From Aplidium turbinatum (lineage: Eukaryota; Chordata; Ascidiacea; Aplousobranchia; Polyclinidae), in NCBI GenBank assembly GCA_918807975.1, contig OU964918.1, positions 23,048,477 through 23,112,476 of the forward strand: a stretch of DNA of 64,000 nucleotides, in the 5' to 3' direction. A program made the translations under genes and the position numbers. Each line of letters starts with the position of its first letter. The stretch's first letter is position 1. The notes beneath the pieces were generated by a model. It was not told the DNA's origin. It saw nothing but the letters and a program-made list of their open reading frames with translations, and did not search any database. Positions 46,501 to 58,500 of this stretch are shown in pieces.

Positions 46501-49500
46501 GTAATGACTTATTAACTTAACAATGAGCAGACCAACAAACAATTTTTCAAAAGTTGTTTAGATTTTTCATTGCATTATTTTATATTGATTCAACGTCTTT
46601 GTTTGCAGTACAACGTTTAAACATAAGATTATAGTCTGGGATTACAGACATTTGTCTTTGTTTTGATCGCATGCGTCTGTCCCACAATCATTCGATTGGT
46701 GACCTATATTATGTAGGCCATGACATTCTGAAGAAGCGTGCTCACAAATTGAAATACTTCGTATAAAACATGCAAGGCAAGTCGTAGTTGTCATCACAAT
46801 CGAAAGCGTCTTTCGAGTTTCGAACGATACTCAGCTACCGGTACTTCAACAAACAAGTCAGAAAAACACTTCGGTACGAACTGTCAACTGATATTTTTTA
46901 ATCCGAATGTTCTAGTCTAGACGCTGCGTAGCCGCATCAGCAGTTTACGGAACACATTGTGACTGACAGTTCTTACTAGGGCCATTTTTTATGACCTAAA
47001 AATTGAAAAATATGACTTCATCTTTAGAGCATCAAATTTATGCTAATCTCCGTAGTTAATGAATCGTATGTAAGTTTTTACATGTAGGCCTATTTTGAAC
47101 AATAACACACTCGAACAACTAACAAAAAACTTCGGTTTCGCTTGAAAATCACTACAAAAATTGAAATGTCTAATCGGTTGTGATGACAACTACGACTTGC
47201 CTTGCATGTTTTATACGAAGTATTCAGGTCATTTCAATTTGTGAGCACGCTTCTCCAGAATGTCGTGGCCTACATAATATAGGTCACCAATCGAATGATT
47301 GTGGGACAGACGCATGCGATCAAAACAAAGACAAATGTCTGTAATCCCAGACTATAATCTTATGTTTAAACGTTGTACTGCCAACAAAGACGTTGAATCA
47401 ATATAAAATAATGCAATGAAAAATCTAAACAACTTTTAAACAATTGTTTGTTGGTCTGCTTTGTTAAGTCAACAGTCATTGTTAAGTTAATAAGTCATTA
47501 CTATTCAGGGCAATTTTTTTATGACCTAAAAATTGAAAAATATGACTTTATTTTTAGAGCATCAAATTTATGCTAATCTCCGTAGTTAATGATTCGTATG
47601 TAAGTTTTTACATGTAGTAGGCCTATTTTGAACAATAACACACTCCAACAACTAACAAAAAACTTCGGTTTCGCTTGAAAATCACTGCCAAAATTCAAAT
47701 GTCTAATGCACGTAACCAGCTACTTAGTAGTTAAGATCTCAGCACTGGCTGACCTAGTGACCTAACGCAAGTGTTTATAATATTCAGAGACTAGTTTGTG
47801 TGTTGCAAAATAATGTGTCAAGATGATGTCACAATGCAAATTAACATCGTGAAACTCCCATCGCCTCTCTTCCACAAATTATCAAATTTCAATGTCTACA
47901 GGAGCTGTTTGAACTGCATTTAGAAAGTTACTAGGGTTCAATCATTGCATTTTAAAGTAAAAATAAAAAGTCATATTTTATGATCTAAAACAGAAAATAT
48001 GACTTTATTCTCTTAAGCTTCACGATAAACCGTGACGCCACAAAGCAACTACATAAATTATATATGTCACCACCGTTCCGACCGGCTAAACTTTCGCTGC
48101 CGTCGCCCACTTTGGCCGTCGTCCACTTGACACGTCGCCCACTTTAGCCGTCGCCCAGTTTGGCCGTCACCCACTTGTCTCGTCGCCCACCTTGGCCGTC
48201 GCCCACTTGACTCGTCGCCCACCTGGTCTCGCCCAAGGTGGCATCGCCCACTTTGTCTCGCCCAGTTGTTGCGTACCGTATTTTAGACAATGTACATTGT
48301 ACAGGGCTTTTTGCTTATTGTGTCTTTCATTACTTTAAGTGGGAGCATTCAGTCAACAGCATCATTGAAAAACGTGCCGCTGCTATACAAGCTATTAGTT
48401 ACCTTGCTTTATCAGTGGTTTGTTATATAGGTGACTGCTTCGTTTGTCAATAAAGTTTATATGACAGTCGCATTTTGACTTGGGTAGATTGCTGTGGTAC
48501 AACCGTTGTGCTATGTGAGAAATGTTTTTACTGTACCAGAAATTGTGAGTGAACTATTATGAGTTTCATCGCAAAATAAAAGTAGATTTTCAACTATAAA
48601 GATTTATAGATTGACTTGTTTTAGCTTGATGCTGAGGATTCACGGTGATAGTAGCAGTTTGTCACGAGCTTTCGGAACACAGTTCAGTGAGTTCACTCGT
48701 CATAGCATATGACTAGAGATGTACCGATACCCATAGGCGCCGGGTTTTGAAAATCGCTGGGGGGGCAAACTTTCTAGCCGACTGATTGCTTACATTCAAA
48801 ATGCTGATGTTTGTTTGTCAGCATTGATGTTTTTTTGCGTCTATATGGCATTGTATATCGCCAAGCTTTATAATGTAGGCTCAGGCCTCGAAATTCACGG
48901 CGGACATGTCCGCCCTCACAGCATGTGAAGTTCGCGGGAAGTACCATCTAGATCGGTCATATTTGTCTGCCGAGAAATAACACAGGAACTAGCGATACAA
49001 ATCGTCATTGTATAGCACGAACAATTGTTGCAAGAATATAATTTCCCGCGCATTCTAGCGCGCATCTATAAAATGTGAATACTGTATCTCTTAGCTTCCA
49101 TTCAAGGAGGAAAACTTTCGATTTTTACATTGCTTCAACGATTGATAACATTGAATCAGCGTAACAAAGGTGAATTATTCGCTAAGAATCGATAGGAGTA
49201 CAGGTACGTCTACTACACTAATCATGCGCAATTTAGTTCAAGTCTTACGTCACAATGTCTGGCTTTGGTCTCCTAGTAATAATGATACGGCAAGGTTGGT
49301 TACTAAATTAGATTATACGAGTAGGCTATTACAGCAAGATGCAACAAAATTTGTTAAGTTTTGGTATTACAGTAAGAAAGAAAAGGCCCAAGGAAAATTC
49401 ACTTTCGCTCACATGACACACAAAAATAAACCTAAAGAAAAACAGCCTGTGAAACTTTGCACAGCAGAAAATAGTACCGTAGCGTTAGTGTAGAAATTTT

Positions 49501-52500
49501 CCGACTCCTGCCCAGAGCATTGTGACGCAATAAGCCACACGACCTCGTTCGGTGGAAGTTAATCAGTTATGTGAGTGTGACGTATTGACCAGCTACACGG
49601 CGCTTTGACTCTTCAAGCGCAAGTCGTTGGTCTGATGAAAGCCTTTCAGAATGACTTTACTGAATTTTTAAAAAGCCTTCTAAACCCGTAGTTATAGTTC
49701 TGAAATGGCGAAAAATTATTATCAAGATAAAGTGATTAAGCATGACGATCGACGGCTAAAACTGGTGTGTCAGCCGTAAGACTTAATTTGTCCGCCGATA
49801 TAGCTGCTCAGACCGGACACGCTTGTCCGCCGTCAGCAAAAACGAATTTCGAGGCCTGTTTGCTATATTCATTATTACAGGCTACTTCGAATTATATGCT
49901 GGTCACTTTAAACTTTAACCGCACATCGTTATTGACACTCCCAAGAAAAAACAAAGCAGAAGAAATCAAGAAAAACGTTTTTCAATCATTGTTACTATGC
50001 TTCAACGGCAGCATGCTGGGGTTTATCAGCTACCGTACCTCTGTTTCTTTTGTTATCTTAGGAGCAGCGCTCTTGTTGCAACAAGTAGATCTTTTAATTG
50101 AGCTCGATCCGCAATGAAGGTCAAACTAACGCAAATTTGAACTTAAAAACTTTTGATTTAGGATTTTTTTTTAAATAATTTGCGGGAGGCAGCCACCCCG
50201 AGCTAAATTTACGGTGGGGCACTGCCCCCCTGGAGACGGCGCCTATGCCGATACCAATATTTTGGCCGATCCCGATACCGATATCACTTTTTTAGGCTTA
50301 TACTGATGCCGATATTTTGACCGATACTTTGGTGTTACAAAAAGAAACAATTTTGGTATTTGCAAGGAATTATATCAATGCTATGTTTTACAGTATTTGC
50401 ATCAAACTATTAAAAAAAGCTTTTAATTGATATAATTTATTAAAGATTCAAGAATCCAATCTCAACCGCATTGCTGTGTCATAATAGTAGGTTTTAATAA
50501 TGAAAGGCCACCGTAATTGAGGACTGGGGTCCTGGGGATTTTTTTGGTCATTTATCGGTCATTGACCGATTTTTTAGCAAAATGTCTGATAAATATATAG
50601 TCAATTCGGTCAAAATGTCTGAAAAAATATATGTTGTATCAGCTACTTGAAAGGAAATATTTTCATCATAAAAAATGACCTAAATAAATAAAAATGACCG
50701 AATTTTTTCAAGTTATTTTGGACAAATGACTGAAAAGTCTCGGCGAAAAATAAAACCCACTGGGGCATAAGGGAAGAAACATTACATCATAATTGGGGTT
50801 TCTAAAAAATCAATAAAGTGTTTCTGCAAACTCTCCAAATAGGCTATCATAATTGATAAAAAGATGTAAAATGTAAACCAAGTGATTTGTGTAGTCGTAC
50901 AAAAACTATTCGACTAAGTAATGTGCAACCTAAGGGCGCTTGTCATTTGGTTGAAAAGCTTTTGCCAGGCCAAGACTACCCAGGTAGCAAAAATGTATAA
51001 TTTTGCATCGTTTTTACGTTGTTTAACATTTAAAAAACCCTTGTTACTTGGTTGTTTTTATTAAGCTGGTTCATCAGTTTGTGATTTAATTTCCACCTTT
51101 CGTTGCAATAAACTCACCAAGCTTAAATTTTAATTCTGAAATGTTCTGAAATATAGTTCTGAAATGGCGAAAAATTATTATTAAGATAAAGTGATTAAGC
51201 ATGACAATATACATTACTTAGTCGAATAGTTTTTGTGAGCTGTGAAGAACGCTCCTTTTCTTAGCAATGAGGTTGTCATCTTAGGCACAACAAGACCATT
51301 TATTGATTAGTTTAGTGAGGATTCATAGTCCCATTGCTTTCATTTTGAGCCTACTTACTCTGCCATGACATTGTTTAAGCTTGGTGAGTTTATTACAACG
51401 AAAGGTGGAAATTAAATCACAAACTGATAGAACCAGCTTACTAAAAACAACCAAGGTGCATGGGGTTTTTCAAACATTTAGCAACGTAAAAACGATGCAA
51501 AATTATACACTTTTGCGACCCGGGTAGTCTTGGCCTGGTTTTATCCTCTGCTGAGAGTAAAGAAGAAACACAATGATAAATATTGGAGAAATTGAGTCTC
51601 CTTCACAACTTAAGAATCGAACAATGCAAAACTTCTGAAACAAAACGTTTTGTTTGAGTGAAAGAATCACTGTAAGCAAACAATGCCAAAAGGTGCACGC
51701 ATGAAGTCATGGGAGTGTGAGGTATCAAAAATTTGAACAGGTTATTTTTCCACATCAATGTAACGTTAGTTACTACTTTAATAAATCTATATCTTTGCTT
51801 CTGCAGAAAATCCGCAGCAAATTTTGCCGATATCGATATTAAAAAAATGGCCGATATCACCGATACCGATATATCGGTACATCTCTACATATGACTATGC
51901 GATTGCTTGCTACTCTAGTCTCACAACGAAACCACAGCAGCAGGCGAAAACAAGTTATTAGTATTAGTATTAGTTATTAGTTTATTTACACTTGTGAAAT
52001 AAACAATTATCATGTTGCTCAAAGCGAAACTCAATCTATTATGTAAACATTGTTTACAGTATTAAATTTTCTGACTACCATGATATTTCCTCGCACAGAT
52101 TAATGTTGTGTATGTGGACTATGGCAATGAAGCTCGAATCAGTGTTCATGACACGTTGAAGATACCTGACATTTACATGAAGTTGCCTTATCAGGTATTT
52201 ATGGTTCATTGTCATAGAATTATATTTTAGTTACAAGAGGTAAAATATGTCTGCCTCCTTTATTTTTTTATCAAGACAGACAAAACCAGATCTGCATTTG
52301 AAACTTTGTTTTTCTCCATGGCAAGAGTTAAGTGGTTCTGCCTTTTACCACCCTTGGCAGTAGCGGTGGCTTGGTCTAGATGTTTGGGCAGGTGTTGAGC
52401 AGCCATTGGATTGATTGGTCATCTAGTTCCCGGAAACCATGCACAGTGCACAATTGCACACCATTTGGCGATGGCCCAGTTGCTGATGGTGTGGTCTGCA

Positions 52501-55500
52501 GTATATTCCTCCTTGTCACACTTGCAGATCCCGGATGGTGCCAAACCCCCTTTGTGCATGTTGGAGACTTGGAGTGGAGTAGTGCGACGCCAGTATGCAG
52601 GTGATTGAGCCACAACCAGGCCTTTTTGGTAAAAGCATTCTGGTTGGGTGATGGTCAGTATTGGAGATGAAATTTTAAAGTCTTGTAGAGTTTTTCTTTT
52701 CACTCAAAGCTCCATTGATGGTCCGCCCAGATAGCTGCAGCAATTTTTGTAAGAAATTGTGCGGCCCATACAAATGGGTGCCTAAATTTCAATCGCCGGA
52801 TTTGCTTACTTGCATGCTCACAGGGCCTTTAGTAGAGCAAGTGGTTGGGATTAATTGTGACCGGAAATAGACAGGATGGCTTCTTTGCGACAAAGGTCAG
52901 CTGGGATGCCTGCAAGGGTTGGGGAGGGTTTCCGAATGTGTACCATATACAGTATACATGGTCTTGGACTTTTTTATTTTTACATAATTTTTTTCTTCTA
53001 TTTTTTTAATCAAGATGAAACTTTTTACAGATAATCTTATAAAGGTATTCTAAAAGATAGTACTATTTTACGGACCATAAAGTGCACCCGATTATAAGGC
53101 GCACTCTCAATAAATTGCTTTGATTAGTTTTTTGTTCATACATAAGGTGCACCGGACTATATGACGCAACGTATTTTAAGGGGTATGGGTTACCGTATAA
53201 AGCTCATTAAACAAAAATGCTTAATATTTTAATAGTACAGTGAGCAAAAGAAAAAATGAGCCTAGTGAATATCACAGTTTACTTGTTGCGTAAATAAATG
53301 TAAGCAAGTCACAATAGTACAATGAGCAAAAGAAAAAATGGGCCTAGTGAATATCACAGTTGCTAGTTGCTTTTACTGTAGTTTATTGTGTAAGATGATG
53401 GTTTATTTATATAATAATAGTATCGGTACTGGTTTTGAGTGTAAGCAATAAAGCACTACTTGATCCAGACATTAGGCGCACCGGGTTATAAGACGCACGA
53501 TAAAAATTGGTCAAAAATAAAAATAACTGAACTGACATGACGAATTTTAATTTAATAGTACAAACATTTTATTTTTATTCCTTTCTGCACGGTTTCAACG
53601 TCAAATTAGCGACGTTAAAACGATGTAAAAACGGCAATTGCAATTAGGCTACGGTACCCGATAATTTCCTTTTAAAAATTTCAAAAACTCGCCGAATAGG
53701 GCACTCGCCGAAAAAGGCTCTCGCCGAATAGGGAACTCGCCGAATCGGACTAGTCGAATCGGACTCGCCGAATCGGACTCGCCGAAACGGGCCATTCCGG
53801 TAAAATACGGTGTAGTAATATTTAGACAAACTTTTTTAAACATGGCAGAATTAACGAAACGGATAACCATATTCTAATGGAGATGTGCTGAGAACACTCC
53901 TTCGAATATTATAATAATATTTATTTGCATCAGACAAAGCTGTCCATATCCAAAACAACGAAATACTACACAAACTGCAAGTGCACAAATAACGAACAAC
54001 AACAACGAAATAACAAGGTAAAACAACACGAATATTATTAAGAGCACTGCCTACTCGAGTCTATCGAGTGTGGTGAAGTTGGATGCCGAGGGGAAACTTT
54101 AAAGAAACTCCCACAGCCTCCGAAAGGATCTAAAGGGAGCAAAACCTTTTCTGGTGGGACTGAAACGGTCGATAAAGGCAGACCCAACACAGTCAATGGC
54201 AAAGCTGACCAAAAGACGCCATGTCAGTCACAGAACCATCAGTAGAGCAATCAATGAAGACCTTTGGATGAAGTCTTATGTGAAAACACATTGCCTGCTC
54301 AAGAAAAATGTTCAAAGCTACCAAAATGTAAATAGTGTTCGCGATTTTCGTTTCACACACTCTTGATAAATAGCCAGAGGCGCAACTAGGGGGCTGTTTA
54401 GTCGGCATGACAGCCCCCTGTAAGGTTTGCAACTTCAAGAAGAGGGACGACTAACTAGACTGAGACTTACGTACTACTTAACGTGTGTCAGTTCAAGCTA
54501 CGTTCTATGTATACCAAACTTGTTTCACGCTCAAGTCACATAAACCGCAATACAAAATATTAACAGACGGTCATTTATTCACGCAAACTTGTGTCAATGG
54601 TCGAATAAAAACAAATGTAAATACATTGTACCTCTGTAAGGTTGGGATTAACGTAACGAAAATTACTTAACGAATTTATGGGATTACGAGAATGAGGGTG
54701 GAGAAATTAAAAGGATTTATTTTCCTTTCTTTGAATTTGATAAAGCTTTGGTAGAGACTTTGCTTTGTTGAACCATAGAGAAATAAAACAAAATAATTTC
54801 AGCGGGTTTAACAGGATGCATTACATACACAAATGTAACATAATCAAAATAAACTCTAACGTTTTCGACACGTACGTGTGTCCTCATCAGGAATTACATA
54901 TGTAGTTTACGAGAAAGATATGTAATTCCTGATGAGGACACATGTACTTGTCAAAAACGTTAGAGTTTATTTTTAATAATGTTATATTTGTGTATGTAAT
55001 ACCAGGGATATTTAGAGAAAATTTGTTCCAAGAACCCATTTAGCATAACATTTCATTTGTACATTGATTCAACGTCTGAATACATTATCTTAAAAATGCA
55101 ACGTATCGTAGGGCTTCTGTGAATGTTTCTCAGTTTCAACGTATCCTAGTCAGCAAAAGCACCCTTTTCTACACGATTTCAACGTTTAGCGACGTTAAAA
55201 CGATAGGCCACACATTTGGTTAGCCTTTTCATTCTGTTACTACAATGTAAAAATGAACTGTTAGGCTAACTGGGTTCTTGGAACAAATTTTTGCTGGTCG
55301 GTATAACTAGGCTACGGTAGCCTACCCGATAATTTCCTTTCAATCTAAGCTGTAGGAGTGTAGGTCACACATTTGTTGATCCAAACTAATCATTTTAACC
55401 ATAGGCGCCTAAGCAGTGGGGGCCAGGCTCCCACGCATCATATTTCCGCGTGGGAGCAACTTTTTATGCGGCATTGATACATAAAACAATAGATGAACTA

Positions 55501-58500
55501 GCGATCGGCAGCAGGAAAACATTTTTAAATACAAACCGCAACAGCTTCGCAGTAAATAATCACTAGAACGAGTAGCGATGCTACAATCCCACCCCAGACA
55601 AAAAAATCTGTCATTTTTACATTGATTTAACGTCTGCAGACGTTGAATCAATGTAAAAATGACTGATTTTGCTGCCTGTGACATAGCAAAAATCTACCAT
55701 TTTGCGTCGATTCAATGTCATCAGATATTGAATGCACCCAAAAACAACATAATTTGCTACGTTGACGCAACGTGCGTTTAGCTTAATGCGCTTGCAAACA
55801 GCCTCCTGTCGCTTTCGAAAGTCGAAACCTCTGCAGAGAATTGTCGCGGCAGTGAATCGGTTGCTGTGAAAATGAACTTGAAGTCTCCCGAGGTTACCAC
55901 TAACCAACGTAACAAGGGCTGGTACAAACCGCACCCCCCACAGTCGCACAAGCGGCATAATCAACATAACAACGGACTCGCGCAAACTGCATGGCGCACA
56001 CACGTCCGTTGCCATAGAAACCCGATCAAAGGCGGGGAATATGCGCGTCTTTTGTTTCATCTGCAACATGAAAACGGGCGTATTACAGCGAATTGGAACT
56101 TGAAAGCTGGTCAGCCATAAGTTGCGATATTGTAACGAAAAGGGAGCAATGTCAAGTCGAAAACTTAATCAAACGTCTCTCTGTAACTATTTTTCAAGGG
56201 CTGTTTACGGATGTCAGCAACTTTTAAATTTATTAAAGGTGACGTGCTGTTGAATTGATGTAAACATGAATGATTTTGCTTTCAACAGGTATATTTTCAA
56301 GCATATGATCAAGTTAGTATTTTCATTCCATTTACAGTATACCTTTTAGTAAACCTTTTCGTCTCTTGTTTCATGCTAATAAATCTAGTTCGTTGCTAAA
56401 CTTTATGTTGCGCTTAGCTTAAAGAGTCGCAGTCCATCAACCGCTAGCCAACGCAGACGCATAGCATGTGTTTTGGTCGAGCTTTGTTTATAATAATTAA
56501 CGGTAGGTCGAACGTAGCGATAACTTCGAGTCTGGCAATAAAAGCAATCCTAGTGTGACGACATAATTACGTCATCCATCTGCGTGACATTTCGCTGAAT
56601 TTACGTTGCTGCTGATGAAACACGCTTTCGCCCCCACGGCCAAAAAAATAGTTAGGCGCCTATGATTTTAACTATTCAAAAGTACTAACTTATAGACATA
56701 AACATTATTTTTTTTGTAACATTTTCTTTGTTTTATTTTTCCTTCATATCTTAAATTTTTTTTGAAGGTGATGCAACCTTGCCAAATTTCTTTCAACTCA
56801 ATAACTTACTTCGGTCACAAGCACGTTTTAACGTTCGCGTTTTGTCGCTTCTACCTTTTTCTACACCTTTGCTATGTTGACGTGTATTGTTTTTCATATG
56901 ATGGTCAGAAATAAAAACAACTGAACTGACATGACGAATTTTAATTTAATTAATAGTTCAAACATTTTCTTTTTATTCCTTTCTGCACGATTTCAACGTT
57001 TAGCGACGTTAAAACGATGTAAAAACGGCAATTGCAATTAGGCTACGGTACCCGATAATTTCCTTTTAAAAATTTCAAAAACTCGCCGAATAGGGCACTC
57101 GCCGAAAAGGGCTCTCGCCGAATAGGGAACTCGCCGAATCGGACTAGTCGAATCGGACTCGCCGAAACAGGCCATTCCGGCGCATCTCAGTAGTAATTCA
57201 CGTTCCAGAAAAAGCCATCCGATCAGCTGCTGTTTTGGGGGCAAGAGCAACGTAGGCTGTTTTTCGCTTTAGTCATTCTTTAAGTCCGTTTAAATGATCT
57301 AATTCTCTTGCGAATTATTTTTTATTTGAAACACCACTTGTAGTAGCCTTTTTTGTTGCCCCTCAACCATAAATTTGCAAGGGGCGCCGCCCCCCGGAAG
57401 TCAACGCGTATGCCTATGCATGCAGGCCTCGAAATTCACGGTGGACATGTGCGCCGTCACAGTACGTGATGTCCGCGGGAAGTACCATCTAGATCGCTCA
57501 TATTTGCGATACAAATTGTCATTGCATAGCACAAACAATTGTTATGAAAATATAATTTCCCGCGCATTCTAGCGCACATCTACAAAATGTGAATACTGTA
57601 TCCCAGTGGTTCCCAATGCGTTTTTAAGGCGACCCAATTTAAAAAAAATGTCAGTTCGGTAAAATCTTGCGACCCAAGCAAATTGTCATAATTTTGTAAA
57701 AGCCATGCAAGATTGGGTTGCAAATAAACAACACTACAAGTACAAAACAAGTAACTTTTTCCGAAAATAGATGTTTATCAAATCACTAATGAGATGGCTG
57801 TGCTCGCTTGCTGTCAATGAGTTTTTGAAATCGAGGCGTTATTTTGCTTAGAGATAGCTGCATGTCGGCTTCAACTTCCAGCCAATTTCGCTGTTTAGTT
57901 TTCAATGCACACATGACGATAAATCCAGTCTCACAAACTGAGTTGTTGCAAATGGAATCAGTTTTTGTATCACTAATTTTGAAACTGTGGAACACACTTT
58001 GTACATGGAAAGTTGGAAACCCAAAAGTGGATGTTTGCAGAATCTTTGGGGTATTTGTCTTTGAAGGACGCAAAAGAAATACAATTTGCTGCTTCTGTCA
58101 TTATGGCCATAGACTGTTCAGCAACACGGATTGGGAGTTGAGGCAAATCATTTCCCACAAATGGATCAATCATCCAATCATCTTGGCTATTAGGTGTTAG
58201 AGATTCTCCATAGTAGTGCACAAACGTTTTGGCATACTTTTCCAGGTGTCCAATTATTTATAGTTTGCTTAATATCAACTTCCTTGCCACAAATATATTG
58301 CGTTAGTTGAGAAAACATATCGTACTCATCTCTGGTGACATAACTTTTCCAGTTTAACATCCAAAGTTGTTTCGAATGAGGTGATAACAGCCACGTTATT
58401 TCATCCAGACACTGATGCCATTGGACTGTGTTGCTATCAAGCAGTGTAAGATTGGCATTTCCATTTTGTGGTCTTTGAATCGGACAGTGATGAATGATGT

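Larger units (their letters stand above)
48714..51887. mobile_element. hAT element with TAGAGATGTACCGATA ends containing nested elements
   Basis: Perfect inverted ends TAGAGATGTACCGATA and TATCGGTACATCTCTA have a perfect 8-bp target duplication CATATGAC (48706-48713 and 51888-51895). Close behind the left end another element (48732-50247) has inserted, and a third lies inside that. An inverted-repeat element occupies 50965-51538. The remaining hAT body has CCGATACCGATA subterminal repeats and no transposase. Confidence 0.88.
55080..57180. mobile_element. TTCGGCGAG foldback family member, interrupted
   Basis: The order of modules follows the element at 30612-35034: TTTCTCAGTTTCAACGTATC (55125), GACGTTAAAACGATA, GGCCACACATTTGGTTAGCC (55207), TTGATCCAAACTAATCATTT (55377), then after a nested insertion ACTATTCAAAAGTACTAACT, AGCGACGTTAAAACGATGTA (57003) and the CTCGCCGAATCGG array ending GCCATTCCGG (57180). 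The left end is not defined. The CATAGGCGCC element at 55400-56664 sits inside with a perfect target duplication. Confidence 0.7.

Noticed and set aside
55617-56069. 150-codon minus-strand frame
   Set aside because: It lies wholly inside the CATAGGCGCC element and overlaps a palindrome; no family is recognised and there is no evidence it is a transposase.
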